DNA of 64,000 nucleotides. Origin: Sediminibacterium goheungense (GTDB lineage Bacteria; Bacteroidota; Bacteroidia; Chitinophagales; Chitinophagaceae). Numbering within the stretch: position 1 is the stretch's first letter; every line of letters starts with the position of its first letter. Under the pieces are notes generated by a model, which had not been told where the DNA came from, did no database searches, and was given only the letters and a program-made list of their open reading frames with translations. Shown piece after piece: positions 53,041 through 62,320 of the stretch. Location: assembly GCF_004361915.1 (NCBI RefSeq), contig NZ_SNWP01000012.1:1-64000 (forward strand), written 5' to 3'. Position numbers and translations under genes: made by a program.

Positions 53041-55623
53041 ATGCGAAGTTATTATATATTATTTGTTACTCTTTTTGGATGTTTGTTTTTACAGCTATCA
53101 GCGGTAAAGGCACAGGTAGTTTGTGGAGAACAGGCATTGAAGCTGGCAGACAAACATTATCAGGCTGGGGCATTTGAAGAAGTGGAATCGGCTTTATTAC
53201 CCTGTCTTTCAACCGGCTTCACCGATCAGGAAAAAGTACAGGCTTACCGGCTGCTGGCACTGAGTTATATAGCCAATGATTTTCCGGATAAAGCCAACAA
53301 AGCCGTAGCCGACCTGTTGAAAATCAATGCAGCATTCGAACCTTCTTTTTTCGATCCGGAAGAATTCACCTCGTTGGTGCGAACCTTAAAAGTTGGCTCA
53401 TCTGTTCAGTTGGTAACTTCTGTTTCCAAAAAAGCAGAAGATATCAGAAAAGCCCCTGCTACCATTTCTGTTATTACACAGGATGAAATTATCCAAAGGG
53501 GGTATACTGATCTGGTAGAATTTTTAAATGATTTACCTGGCTTTCAGATATCACGTTATTATGGTCCACAGCTGGCTAATATGTACCAGCGGGGATTACG
53601 AACCAATAATACTGAAAAGACATTGCTGCTGATTGACGGTGTTGAAGAGAATGATCTATGGACAAATTGGGCTGATATTTCCAGACAGTATTCATTGTCA
53701 AATATCAAACAGGTAGAAGTGGTTTTTGGGCCGGCATCTACCATGTATGGCTCAAATGCTTTTGCAGGTGTGATTAATATTATTACCAGAACTGCTGCTG
53801 ATTTTACAACTGCTCAGAAACCTCTTGGTGTAAAAGCCATGGTTGGTTATGGTGCCTATAATCATCGTTTTGCAGATGTAACCGTGGGCTATAAAAAGAA
53901 ATTGGTTTCTGCAACTTTTACAGCCAGGCTTTTTGAATCTGGTAGTCATGATCTTTCTTCTCAGTCATTTTATGATTACAATCCGGCTGCTTATAATACC
54001 ATTAACTACAATTCAATCCTGGGTATCCGATCCGGGGCACAGCAGTATATCAATCAGCATGGAATACCGCTTACAAGTCCGTTGTATACGGTATATGGAG
54101 CACCCGGTAATGCGGATAGCATCATTCCGACAGCGCAAGGAATAGAAGCTGCCAGAAACCTTGATAAGTCAGCTTACACACAAATTGTGAATGGTCAGCC
54201 AGTACGATATTCCAAAACAGATAAAGCCTATCTGATCAACGCACGTATCACCATTGGTGATTTTACAATTGGGGCCCAGACATGGAAGAAGAGTGAAGGA
54301 GGAACCACGCAGTTTACAGATATGTACGTGGCAGGTGGTGACAATGGTCAGGTATGGGTACCTACACAGACATTTTTTTATGTGAAGTATGATAAACAGC
54401 TTTCAGATAAAGTAACCATCTCAAGTTTTTCCAATTACCGGATTCATGGGGTAGACGATTCCAAGCTTGTATTTGTAAGTAATTATGCACGTCGTGATCT
54501 GGGTATCAAAGACCTGGTTACCAATAAACAGGCTTTTTGGAGTACCCGATACCTCTATTCCAATTCAAAACAATTCAGAACCGAATTGAAAATTTTATAT
54601 ACCCCCAGCCGTAAGCTGGATATGATTGCCGGTATAGAACTTAGAAACAGTCAGCTGCAGGGTAACTATCTTGTATCACTGAACGTGCGCGATGCTCAGG
54701 AAAGAGGATTGTTTACAGCACCACCTGAAGGCGGTAATCAGTTCAATGTAAATGATGCAGGTATATATGGACAGGCAACCTATCGTTTTACAGAGGCTTT
54801 CCGTGCCACATTTGGAACACGTATTGATTATAACGTTATCAGAACATCTGGTGGTTATGGAACAGAAATTAACCCCAGACTTGTATTGGATTACACAAAA
54901 AAAAGTTGGGTCTTCAAAGTTATCTATGCCAGAGGTATCATGAATGTGTCTAACTGGACCAAATTTTCTACTGCCGGTAACAGAATTCCCAATCCGAATC
55001 TGGGAACAGAAAGTATTAACAATATTGAATTTTCTGCAAGTAATGCCATCAGTAAAACAGTAACAGCTGATATTACTTATTACCGTTCAGATATTAAAGA
55101 TGTAGTGGGAACAAGAACTTTGTCAACCGGACAGAATGTTAATGACAATATCGGTCGCTTTAATATTAAAGGTATTCAGGCCAATATAACCATCCGGAAA
55201 AAAACGTTTAACGGGTATTTGAATTATGCCTACACAAAAGGAAAACAAACCCGCGACGAGAAAGGAGATGTAAATCTGGTGATTGGTGATATCGCCAGTC
55301 ATACCATCAACGCAGGCGCCTATTATGAGCCTGTTAAATACCTTGGCATCAACCTGAGGGGTAATTACATCAGTAGTCAGCCTGTTGGAACCGGTACTTC
55401 TGTGCCATCTAATACAGAAAAATTTTCGGGCTATTTTCTGGCACATACAACTGTGAGTTTGAAAGAACTGATTAAAGGCACTACGCTTCAGTTGATTTGT
55501 AACAATCTATTTGATAAAAACTATTTCAATCCGGGCGTAAAAGCTGCAGATGGAACCGAAAACCCGACACAGATTTTACAAAGAGGAAGAAATTTCCTGC
55601 TCCGTTTAAATTTTGATTTTTGA
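53041..55623 (+). CDS. TonB-dependent receptor with N-terminal TPR-like domain
   Basis: The 860-residue protein has a signal peptide (1-25, ending SAVKAQ), a TPR-like helical domain (about 30-120, LKLADKHYQAGAFEEVESAL) instead of the usual carboxypeptidase-like domain, a plug domain (about 130-250, APATISVITQDEIIQRGYTD and VEVVFGPASTMYGSNAFAGV) and a beta-barrel ending in phenylalanine. The ATG at 53041 gives the signal peptide. It begins 10 bp after the STAND gene, and its stop codon overlaps the next start, so it sits inside the long operon. The ligand is unknown. Confidence 0.85.
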   Translation: MRSYYILFVTLFGCLFLQLSAVKAQVVCGEQALKLADKHYQAGAFEEVESALLPCLSTGFTDQEKVQAYRLLALSYIANDFPDKANKAVADLLKINAAFEPSFFDPEEFTSLVRTLKVGSSVQLVTSVSKKAEDIRKAPATISVITQDEIIQRGYTDLVEFLNDLPGFQISRYYGPQLANMYQRGLRTNNTEKTLLLIDGVEENDLWTNWADISRQYSLSNIKQVEVVFGPASTMYGSNAFAGVINIITRTAADFTTAQKPLGVKAMVGYGAYNHRFADVTVGYKKKLVSATFTARLFESGSHDLSSQSFYDYNPAAYNTINYNSILGIRSGAQQYINQHGIPLTSPLYTVYGAPGNADSIIPTAQGIEAARNLDKSAYTQIVNGQPVRYSKTDKAYLINARITIGDFTIGAQTWKKSEGGTTQFTDMYVAGGDNGQVWVPTQTFFYVKYDKQLSDKVTISSFSNYRIHGVDDSKLVFVSNYARRDLGIKDLVTNKQAFWSTRYLYSNSKQFRTELKILYTPSRKLDMIAGIELRNSQLQGNYLVSLNVRDAQERGLFTAPPEGGNQFNVNDAGIYGQATYRFTEAFRATFGTRIDYNVIRTSGGYGTEINPRLVLDYTKKSWVFKVIYARGIMNVSNWTKFSTAGNRIPNPNLGTESINNIEFSASNAISKTVTADITYYRSDIKDVVGTRTLSTGQNVNDNIGRFNIKGIQANITIRKKTFNGYLNYAYTKGKQTRDEKGDVNLVIGDIASHTINAGAYYEPVKYLGINLRGNYISSQPVGTGTSVPSNTEKFSGYFLAHTTVSLKELIKGTTLQLICNNLFDKNYFNPGVKAADGTENPTQILQRGRNFLLRLNFDF

Positions 55624-56528
55624 TGAAACCCATCCATTCAAAATATGTTGAAAGATTCAACCAGCCAGACTGGGGGGCTTACTATATGCCTGACCAGGAT
55701 TGGGAAAAGCAGGAGACCGGTCTCAGGATTGTACTTTTCGGTTCAACATTGGGGGGTATGTGGGTGCTTGAAAGTCTGAAACAGCTGAAAAATATTTTGG
55801 GTGCTCGGATCACGTTGGTTGGATTAGCCACTGATGATGCCAGAGATCCGCATGCGAGGATATCTCTCAAAAAAAGAATCTGGCACTATTTTGAAAAAGC
55901 ACAGCAGCATGAGATGGTCGATGGAATCGTGATGCAGGCTTTATCGATAGGGATGGAAGTGTTTACCGGTAATATTAAATCCGCTTATTTTCAGGGCTTG
56001 CTTCAGCAATGGAAGCCGGATATTATTATCATGGCTTGCTTTGGCCAGATTGTTCCGCCTTCTGTATTTAATTATCCGGTAATGGGGATGTATAATTTTC
56101 ACCCCTCAGATCTTAAAAATGACATAGGTGCGGGGCCGAAACCTTTTGAAGAAACCCTGGCCAGCAGAATGAATACTACCTGTGTAAGTTTGATGGGTGT
56201 TACAGAAATCATTGATCATGGACCATTAATCGGTCAATCACCAGCTATCAGGATAACGGGAAAGGAGGATGAGTTTTTCAGTGATGTGTTACTTACAGAA
56301 GAAAAAGTTACCAGTGTGTTTCCGGATATGACCTGGGTACTTGTTCATAAAATATTATTGATGCAGGGAACTGCTTTGCCTGTAGAATTTACGATTGATT
56401 TTGATCAGGAAATTGATGAAGCTGTAAAGCAAAGACTACTACAACCTTTGTCTGGCAAACATAGTGCTGTATATCCATTTCCAGATATGACGCTTTTTTC
56501 TATCGGATATAAAACCCTTCAGGTTTGA
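55623..56528 (+). CDS. Formyltransferase-fold protein
   Basis: The 301-residue protein has the formyl transferase N-terminal domain with a complete catalytic triad: Asn158 and His160 in GMYNFHPSDL and Asp198 in IIDHGPLIGQSP. This suggests transfer of a formyl group from 10-formyltetrahydrofolate to an amine. Methionyl-tRNA formyltransferase itself would have the LP motif after the HPS and a second C-terminal domain, which are not evident; a sugar- or small-molecule-formylating role is more likely. The start ATG overlaps the receptor stop by one base. Confidence 0.75.
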   Translation: MKPIHSKYVERFNQPDWGAYYMPDQDWEKQETGLRIVLFGSTLGGMWVLESLKQLKNILGARITLVGLATDDARDPHARISLKKRIWHYFEKAQQHEMVDGIVMQALSIGMEVFTGNIKSAYFQGLLQQWKPDIIIMACFGQIVPPSVFNYPVMGMYNFHPSDLKNDIGAGPKPFEETLASRMNTTCVSLMGVTEIIDHGPLIGQSPAIRITGKEDEFFSDVLLTEEKVTSVFPDMTWVLVHKILLMQGTALPVEFTIDFDQEIDEAVKQRLLQPLSGKHSAVYPFPDMTLFSIGYKTLQV

Positions 56529-59176
56529 GTAAGGTATCAGCCATATCGAAAACACTGAACCGTATTTTCAATATTGAAAAAGGGGAGAAGAAAGATATTC
56601 TATTATTGGTCTGTTTTTCTTTCCTGAATGGAATTTCATTTGTGTTTTATTCTACCGCGACAGTTTCTGTTTTTATTTCTACATTCAAAGCAGATATGTT
56701 ACCCTACGCTTTTATTGCATCGGGTATAGTAGGTTTTATACTCTGGTATTTATTTGCCAGAATTCAGCAATACCTTTCATTCGGTAGGCTGCTGAGTTCC
56801 GGATACCTGTTTTTATTAGTGAGTATTGCCTTTCTTTTCCTGATGGCACAGCGTAGTGGAAATGAGGGGTGGTATTTTTCCATGTTTGTATGGATGCGCT
56901 TTTTTACTTTTCTGAATGCAGTTATGTTTGGGGGTGTTTTTGCACGAATATTTAACATGCAGCAGGGAAAAAGGCTGTTTGCGCTTATCAGTGCAGGAGA
57001 TGTGGTATCTCAGATGCTGGGTTATTTTTCGGTTCCTTTACTACTCAGAAATGCCGGAGTTTCAGCTTTGTTGTGGATCTGTATGGGAGGTATTGTTCTG
57101 CAACTGTGTTTAATTTTATTTCTGAATAAATATTACAGGGAAAAATTTATTACGAATCAGCCGAAGCCAGGTGCTTTAAATACCATAGAACAGAAGCAGG
57201 ATGGTAATACAAGATCTTATTATTCATTAATGTTTCTTGTTTCCTTACTACCAATGCTTGGCTTTTATTATGTGGATTATATGTTTCTGAATGAGCTCAA
57301 GCTGGAATATACATCCGGACAGGCAGTGGCAGGTTTTCTGGGTTTGTTTTTAGGTGGGGTGGCAATTGTTGAGTTGATAACCAGGTTATTTATTTCCGGT
57401 CGTTTACTGACCATGTATGGACTGAAGTTTGGCATCAATATATTGCCGCTTACTTTATTGTTTTCAACTTTGCTGATTGTTTTTTTTGCGCTCATGCCCG
57501 GATTCGCAGGGCTTGTGTTTTCTATGATTGCTTTTTCCAAACTATTGGAAAGAGTATTACGCTTTTCTTTTAATGAACCGGCCTATCAGATATTTTATCA
57601 GCCGGTACCGCCCGAGAAAAGATTTAGTCTCCGAACGCGGATGGAAGGGGTACCCAAAGCATTGGGAGTTATCATAGCCGGGTTATTGATCCTTAGTTTT
57701 AACCTACTGGGTTTTAAAGCATCTTTATACCTTAATCTGCTTTTTCTGGCCGTATTGATCAGCTGGTTATTCATTACCAAAGCATCTTACAGACACTATT
57801 GTATGATGCTGGCTCAATTTGTAAAACAAAAATTTTCTACAGTAAGAAATAGTACTGCCAGTGAAACTGCTGCAAAAGCTGGAGAGGGTTCCATGATCAG
57901 GATGATCTCTCCGCAGGAGTGGACATTGTATCAGGAGATGAATGAATACATTGTAAATGCAGCGTCGGATAAATCGGTGAATGAGAAAAGGTATACCGCT
58001 TTCCTGCTTGAAACCATCTTGCCTGCTGTTTATTTTAAAGAATGGTTCGATAGGGATCCCCTGATTGCGCAACTCTTAAAAGCGCAGTTTCAGGCAAGTG
58101 AGCTATTAGGTGAACAGATACGCATACTTGATTTGCTTTCAGTAGTAAAAAAGGAAGAAGGGTTTATCAAACAACAACTGATGTCGAAGAACCCTTTTAT
58201 TAGTCAAGTGGCGGCGATTTGTCTGCATAAACAAAAAGCAGTATTCGACGACAAAGAAAAAGCAGTCTGCAAAACATGGTTACAGGAAATGATGGGTAAG
58301 CAGCTATGGTATTTTGCCGCCATACAAGATATTGAAGATGATCCTTTGCTATATGACCTCCGAATGGCGATGGATAAAGAAAACAAAGCACTTACCCATC
58401 TGGTATTTGATGTGCTGGCTTTTATATATGAACCATCGGCGGTTGCTGAAATCAGGGAGGGAATTACCGGACAACAATCAGGTGACAGTAAAATGCTTGC
58501 ACATGAATTGCTTGAGAACTTTTTTGACCAGGAAATAAGAGAAAAAATAACGGGACTGTATTTACATGAAGAAACTTCAACCCGGCTTCAGGTGTTACAG
58601 GATGTATATCCACAACAACAGCTATCAGTTGGGGAGCGATTGGTTGATATTGTTCGAAAAGAATACCAATTGGTTCCCTTGTGGTTGAAATTGCTTGCAT
58701 TGGAAGCCATTACCGTGCGGGATGACCCTTTTAAGGAGGGGATATTGTTAGAATGTTTGCAAAGTGTACATCCTTTACTGGCCATGAGTGCAGCAGCGAA
58801 TTTAAAAGTATCGTATCCGGAGAGTTATCTGCAGGCATTCGATAAACTGCCCTTGTTGCAACAGAAAAAAATGGAAACCCTTCCGTCCAGATGGCGCGAG
58901 GACCTGAAAGAGATAGCCAATCATGCCTTGCCACTCAATATTCCCAATGTATTGTTGCCAATACTTGCTCCTTATTCTATCAGAGAGCAGGAATCAACTA
59001 CAGGCCATTCACTTTTTATGATACAGCCGAAAAATATATTCGATATACAAGATGCTGAAATGACACATGTAAACAGAGAGCAAAAAATGTATGTACCCCG
59101 TCATTCATCAGATATCTTTATAACGCAATCGACCGCCGGGTTTAAGTCGAACCCTGCTCTTTCATTTTTTAACTAA
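56525..59176 (+). CDS. Nucleotide-transporter-like (NTT/MFS) membrane protein with large C-terminal domain
   Basis: The 883-residue protein has about 12 membrane helices in residues 25-425, beginning LLLVCFSFLNGISFVFYSTA, in the pattern of the ADP/ATP translocase-like Npt family and related MFS proteins. Residues about 430-883 are soluble and helical, like HEAT repeats. The start is a TTG that overlaps the formyltransferase stop (TTGA). Free-living Bacteroidota carry such Npt-HEAT fusions without being energy parasites, so nucleotide uptake is not proven. It is followed by the LysE gene 20 bp later. Confidence 0.7.
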   Translation: MSKVSAISKTLNRIFNIEKGEKKDILLLVCFSFLNGISFVFYSTATVSVFISTFKADMLPYAFIASGIVGFILWYLFARIQQYLSFGRLLSSGYLFLLVSIAFLFLMAQRSGNEGWYFSMFVWMRFFTFLNAVMFGGVFARIFNMQQGKRLFALISAGDVVSQMLGYFSVPLLLRNAGVSALLWICMGGIVLQLCLILFLNKYYREKFITNQPKPGALNTIEQKQDGNTRSYYSLMFLVSLLPMLGFYYVDYMFLNELKLEYTSGQAVAGFLGLFLGGVAIVELITRLFISGRLLTMYGLKFGINILPLTLLFSTLLIVFFALMPGFAGLVFSMIAFSKLLERVLRFSFNEPAYQIFYQPVPPEKRFSLRTRMEGVPKALGVIIAGLLILSFNLLGFKASLYLNLLFLAVLISWLFITKASYRHYCMMLAQFVKQKFSTVRNSTASETAAKAGEGSMIRMISPQEWTLYQEMNEYIVNAASDKSVNEKRYTAFLLETILPAVYFKEWFDRDPLIAQLLKAQFQASELLGEQIRILDLLSVVKKEEGFIKQQLMSKNPFISQVAAICLHKQKAVFDDKEKAVCKTWLQEMMGKQLWYFAAIQDIEDDPLLYDLRMAMDKENKALTHLVFDVLAFIYEPSAVAEIREGITGQQSGDSKMLAHELLENFFDQEIREKITGLYLHEETSTRLQVLQDVYPQQQLSVGERLVDIVRKEYQLVPLWLKLLALEAITVRDDPFKEGILLECLQSVHPLLAMSAAANLKVSYPESYLQAFDKLPLLQQKKMETLPSRWREDLKEIANHALPLNIPNVLLPILAPYSIREQESTTGHSLFMIQPKNIFDIQDAEMTHVNREQKMYVPRHSSDIFITQSTAGFKSNPALSFFN

Positions 59177-59196
59177 GGGATGATTGAAAGATAATT

Positions 59197-59826
59197 ATGC
59201 TGTATATTTTTTTTATAGCTGCCCTCATCAGTTTTCTCGGTCAATTGCCGCTGGGTAATATGAGTATAACTGCCACCCAGATTGGTATTCAGGAAGGGTT
59301 TAAAAGAGCTTGGGTCTTTGCTATCGGGGTGGCCATTGTAGAAATGCTGTATCTCCGTTTTGCACTTACCGGTATGGATTGGGTAGTAAAACACCGGCTT
59401 TGGTTCCTTGTCCTGGGCTGGGTAACAGTGGCATTGTTTTTATTGCTGGGTATATTGTCTTTTATGTCAGCAAGAAAACAGCAGGAAGAAAAGAAATCAG
59501 TTATGCTAAATAACAGGATTCATCGTTTTTTACTGGGCTTGATGATGAGTGCACTGAATCCCGTTCAGATCCCATTCTGGTTTTTATGGACATCTACTAT
59601 GATACAGACAAATGTTTTACCCATTACGGCTTCAGCTTATAATGTGTTTACGGCAGGTGCAGGGATAGGTACCATTGGCGGACTTGCCCTCTACATACAT
59701 GGTGGTAACTGGCTGGTAAAGAAAAATAATACCAGTAATAAAACCCTGAATCAGATCATGGGGGCCATCTTTATTATTACTGCACTTATACAATTGTACC
59801 GGATGTTATATAAACCCTGGATCTAA
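59197..59826 (+). CDS. LysE-family exporter
   Basis: This 209-residue inner-membrane protein has six predicted helices and the LysE/RhtB N-terminal pattern FLGQLPLGNMSITATQIGIQ with the conserved Pro-Leu-Gly-Asn of this branch. Members export basic or neutral amino acids or related small molecules; the substrate here is unknown. It is the last gene of the plus-strand block that begins with the eCIS genes and converges on a cupin gene. Confidence 0.82.
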   Translation: MLYIFFIAALISFLGQLPLGNMSITATQIGIQEGFKRAWVFAIGVAIVEMLYLRFALTGMDWVVKHRLWFLVLGWVTVALFLLLGILSFMSARKQQEEKKSVMLNNRIHRFLLGLMMSALNPVQIPFWFLWTSTMIQTNVLPITASAYNVFTAGAGIGTIGGLALYIHGGNWLVKKNNTSNKTLNQIMGAIFIITALIQLYRMLYKPWI

Positions 59827-59847
59827 ATAGGGTTGGATGGGTATGGA

Positions 59848-60177
59848 TCAATCCACGATGAAAAGTGTACAGCCTTCTTTTGAATAGGAGCGATGACCAT
59901 CTGCCTGATCGCCTACTGTATACAGCTGTCCTTTATGCAGCATATGTTTGGTGCCGTTCTCCAGTTCTGTTTCCATTGCTCCTTCCACGCAAAATATAAT
60001 ATGCCCTTTATGGCACCAGTGATCGGCCAGGTATTCAGGAGAGTATTGTACCAACCGGATTCGAACTTCATCTTTCCAAAGTATTCTCCATTCTGCAAAC
60101 CCCGTAATGCCCTGATGAATTTCAGGTACAATGTCTGTAAAGTCGGTAATTGAAAATGGGAAAGATGAAAATACCAT
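59848..60177 (-). CDS. Small cupin-fold protein with DHWC motif
   Basis: This 109-residue protein is a single-domain cupin: YSPEYLADHWCHKGHIIFCV contains the first metal-binding motif (histidines separated by WC and KG), and GQLYTVGDQADGHRSYS the second. The DHWC form resembles a family annotated as DHCW-motif cupins. Function is unknown. It lies between the LysE gene and the Fe-S oxidoreductase gene. Confidence 0.78.
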   Translation of the reverse strand: MVFSSFPFSITDFTDIVPEIHQGITGFAEWRILWKDEVRIRLVQYSPEYLADHWCHKGHIIFCVEGAMETELENGTKHMLHKGQLYTVGDQADGHRSYSKEGCTLFIVD

Positions 60178-60185
60178 GGGCTGAA

Positions 60186-60294
60186 AATATGAAATAAGAA
60201 ATAAGAAATACGAAATAAGAAAGTGAATGAGACAAATAAAACCTGATAAACAATTACTTCCTTATTTCATATTCCCCTTCGACTACGCTCAGGG
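60186..60294. repeat. Intergenic repeat cluster: GAAATAA heptamers, inverted repeat and CCTTCGACTACGCTCAGG element
   Basis: At 60191-60220 the heptamer GAAATAA is repeated four to five times. The 13-mer AATATGAAATAAG (60186-60198) is perfectly inverted at 60261-60273, so the region can fold. Directly behind it, 60275-60294 holds an imperfect palindrome containing CCTTCGACTACGCTCAGG, a short element dispersed in many bacterial genomes. On the minus strand this cluster lies just downstream of the Fe-S oxidoreductase gene. Confidence 0.87.
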
Positions 60295-60321
60295 CAGGCT
60301 TTATTTCTCTGGTCCTCTGTT

Positions 60322-61626
60322 TTACACGCTCCATTTGTCTCTTTCATCGGGTGAAAATTTCCAGGGGGCGAAATTATTTTCTGTATTACTGAACATGCCG
60401 TTCCATTCCTGGGGGGCATTGCTTTCTTCCATGATGAGTGAGCGGCGCAGTTCCAGTATGATTTCAAGGGGCGAAATACTAACCGGACATTCTTCCACGC
60501 AGGCATTACAGGTAGTACAGGCGCGTAATTCTTCCACTGAAATATAGTCGTGCAAGAGAGATTTGCCATCATCTGTAAACTGCTTATTGGCATTGATGTT
60601 TTTACCTACCTCTTCCATTCTGTCGCGCGTAGCCATCATGATTTTACGGGGACTCAATAGTTTGCCGGTGGTATTGGCCGGACAAGCATCAGTACAACGA
60701 CCACATTCTGTACAGCTATAGGCATCCAAAAGGTTTTTCCAGCTCAGGTCAAAAATGTCTTTTGCGCCAAAACGTGCCGGGGGAGCCGCATCGGCAGGAG
60801 CCAGTTCGGGCTGCATGGCATACAGTACTTCATTCTGTACGCTGGGCATATTTTTCATTTTACCTTGTACATCCAGTCTTGCATAATAGGCATTAGGAAA
60901 AGCCAGCATAATATGCAGGTGTTTGGAATAAGGCAGATAGTTTAGAAAAGCAAATATGCCGGCGATATGCAACCACCAGCAGGTTCGCTCAATGGCAACC
61001 AGTGTTCCATCGCTTAGTCCGGTGAAAAGACCGCTTAATAAACCGGAAAAATAAAACTGCCCGGTAACAGGATAATGACTGTTGCCTCTTTCCTGCAAGA
61101 CCAGATCTGTGGCGTTCATGGTTAGGAACAAACTCATGAGTACAATCTCTGTAATAAGGATATAGTTGGCATCTGAACGGGGCCAGCCATTCAGGTCCTT
61201 ATTTATAAAGCGTTTCAGCTTAATGATATTTCTCCTGCTGAGAAAAATAACACAGACCAGTATTACACCTGCAGCCAGAAATTCAAAAGCATTGATTAAC
61301 CAGTTATAAAGGGAGCCCAAAGGAGCTGCAAATAAACGATGCTTACCCAATATGCCGTCCAGTACAATTTCGAGTACTTCAAGGTTGATAATCAGAAATC
61401 CGGCATAAATGATAAAATGCATGATGGCTACCAACGGATTGGAAAACATTTTTTTTTGCCCGAACGCCAGCAGGAGCAGGTTTTTCCAGCGTAAGGATGC
61501 ATGATCGTTGAAGTTCTCATCTTTGCCGAGAAGTATATTACGGCGTATTTCACCAATTTTTTTGGCAAACAACCAGATGGATACTGCAGAAAGTGCCACG
61601 AATAAAATTTGCTGGATATACTGCAT
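60322..61626 (-). CDS. Membrane-bound dicluster Fe-S oxidoreductase subunit
   Basis: This 434-residue protein has about five membrane helices in its N-terminal half (1-250) similar to the NarI/respiratory subunit layout, and a C-terminal ferredoxin-type part with two 4Fe-4S motifs, CTECGRCTDACP and CTTCNACVEECP. It likely moves electrons between the quinone pool and the soluble CCG partner. Such a partner normally follows immediately; here the next minus-strand gene is a cupin, and the fitting CCG protein lies at 18707-19495. Confidence 0.88.
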   Translation of the reverse strand: MQYIQQILFVALSAVSIWLFAKKIGEIRRNILLGKDENFNDHASLRWKNLLLLAFGQKKMFSNPLVAIMHFIIYAGFLIINLEVLEIVLDGILGKHRLFAAPLGSLYNWLINAFEFLAAGVILVCVIFLSRRNIIKLKRFINKDLNGWPRSDANYILITEIVLMSLFLTMNATDLVLQERGNSHYPVTGQFYFSGLLSGLFTGLSDGTLVAIERTCWWLHIAGIFAFLNYLPYSKHLHIMLAFPNAYYARLDVQGKMKNMPSVQNEVLYAMQPELAPADAAPPARFGAKDIFDLSWKNLLDAYSCTECGRCTDACPANTTGKLLSPRKIMMATRDRMEEVGKNINANKQFTDDGKSLLHDYISVEELRACTTCNACVEECPVSISPLEIILELRRSLIMEESNAPQEWNGMFSNTENNFAPWKFSPDERDKWSV

Positions 61627-61678
61627 ATATAAGGCTTAATGACGCTAAGATAATAGTTTTGTGTCTTAGCCCGGATGA

Positions 61679-61709
61679 TTGTTGATTGCTTTTATTGTTA
61701 TTACATTTG
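61679..61709 (+). promoter_or_regulatory. Candidate promoter of the phosphoribosyltransferase gene
   Basis: TACATTTG at 61702-61709 is a perfect TAnnTTTG match and TTG at 61679-61681 lies 20 bp upstream. The expected start of transcription is about 10 bases before the ATG at 61727. A second perfect box, TAGTTTTG, lies at 61654-61661. Confidence 0.5.
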
Positions 61710-61726
61710 AAGTATAAACCCGATAC

Positions 61727-62227
61727 ATGTCTGAACGTAATTATATACTCGATAAAGCGGCTGCGGTTCGTAAAATGCACCGTATGGCCCTGGAACTGGC
61801 CGAACAGCTGAATGGTGATCTTACGCCCGTTGTCGTATTCGGTATCCGTAATAGTGGTTCAGTGATTGCAGCGCAAATAGCCGGTTATCTAAAGCAATAT
61901 GTTACCAATGAGATACATACAGCATCTCTTACGCTCGATAAATCCAGACCGGTTGAGGTTGCAATGAATACTTCGGTTGACCTGAATGGGGTTCATGTGG
62001 TGATTGCTGATGATGTAACCAATAGTGGTAAAACGCTTTTGTATGCATTAAAGCCCTTACTGCAGTTTCATCCGAAAACCATCCAGACGCTTGTATTGGT
62101 TGAGCGTATGCATAAACTATTTCCGGTGAAACCCGATTTTGTAGGTCTATCGGTTGCTACCACCATTCAGGATCATATTCAGGTGGAAGTAAAGGATGGG
62201 GAAGTGGAAGGTGCCTATATCTCATAA
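61727..62227 (+). CDS. PyrR-like phosphoribosyltransferase family protein
   Basis: The 166-residue protein has the type I phosphoribosyltransferase fold with the PRPP-binding motif VVIADDVTNSGKTLLYAL at about residues 91-108 and a flanking GIRNSGSVIAAQIAGYL. It resembles PyrR, the pyrimidine-operon regulator with uracil phosphoribosyltransferase activity, but no pyr genes are nearby, so it may act on another base. It precedes the phosphohexomutase gene by 93 bp and is divergent from the Fe-S gene. Confidence 0.8.
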   Translation: MSERNYILDKAAAVRKMHRMALELAEQLNGDLTPVVVFGIRNSGSVIAAQIAGYLKQYVTNEIHTASLTLDKSRPVEVAMNTSVDLNGVHVVIADDVTNSGKTLLYALKPLLQFHPKTIQTLVLVERMHKLFPVKPDFVGLSVATTIQDHIQVEVKDGEVEGAYIS

Positions 62228-62320
62228 AAAAAATTACCAATAGAAGGCTTAGCCTGAAAATGAACAAAGATTCCCAAAACTTATTATATTCAATCAACGC
62301 AATACTAAAAGCGATTAATT

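Noticed and set aside
55623..56528. Methionyl-tRNA formyltransferase (fmt)
   Set aside because: Triad fits the fold, but the C-terminal tRNA-binding domain is not evident, no def gene is adjacent, and context is an accessory operon.
60227..60593. Small coding regions on both strands around the repeat cluster
   Set aside because: Their sequences come from the dispersed CCTTCGACTACGCTCAGG element or lie antisense to the Fe-S gene.
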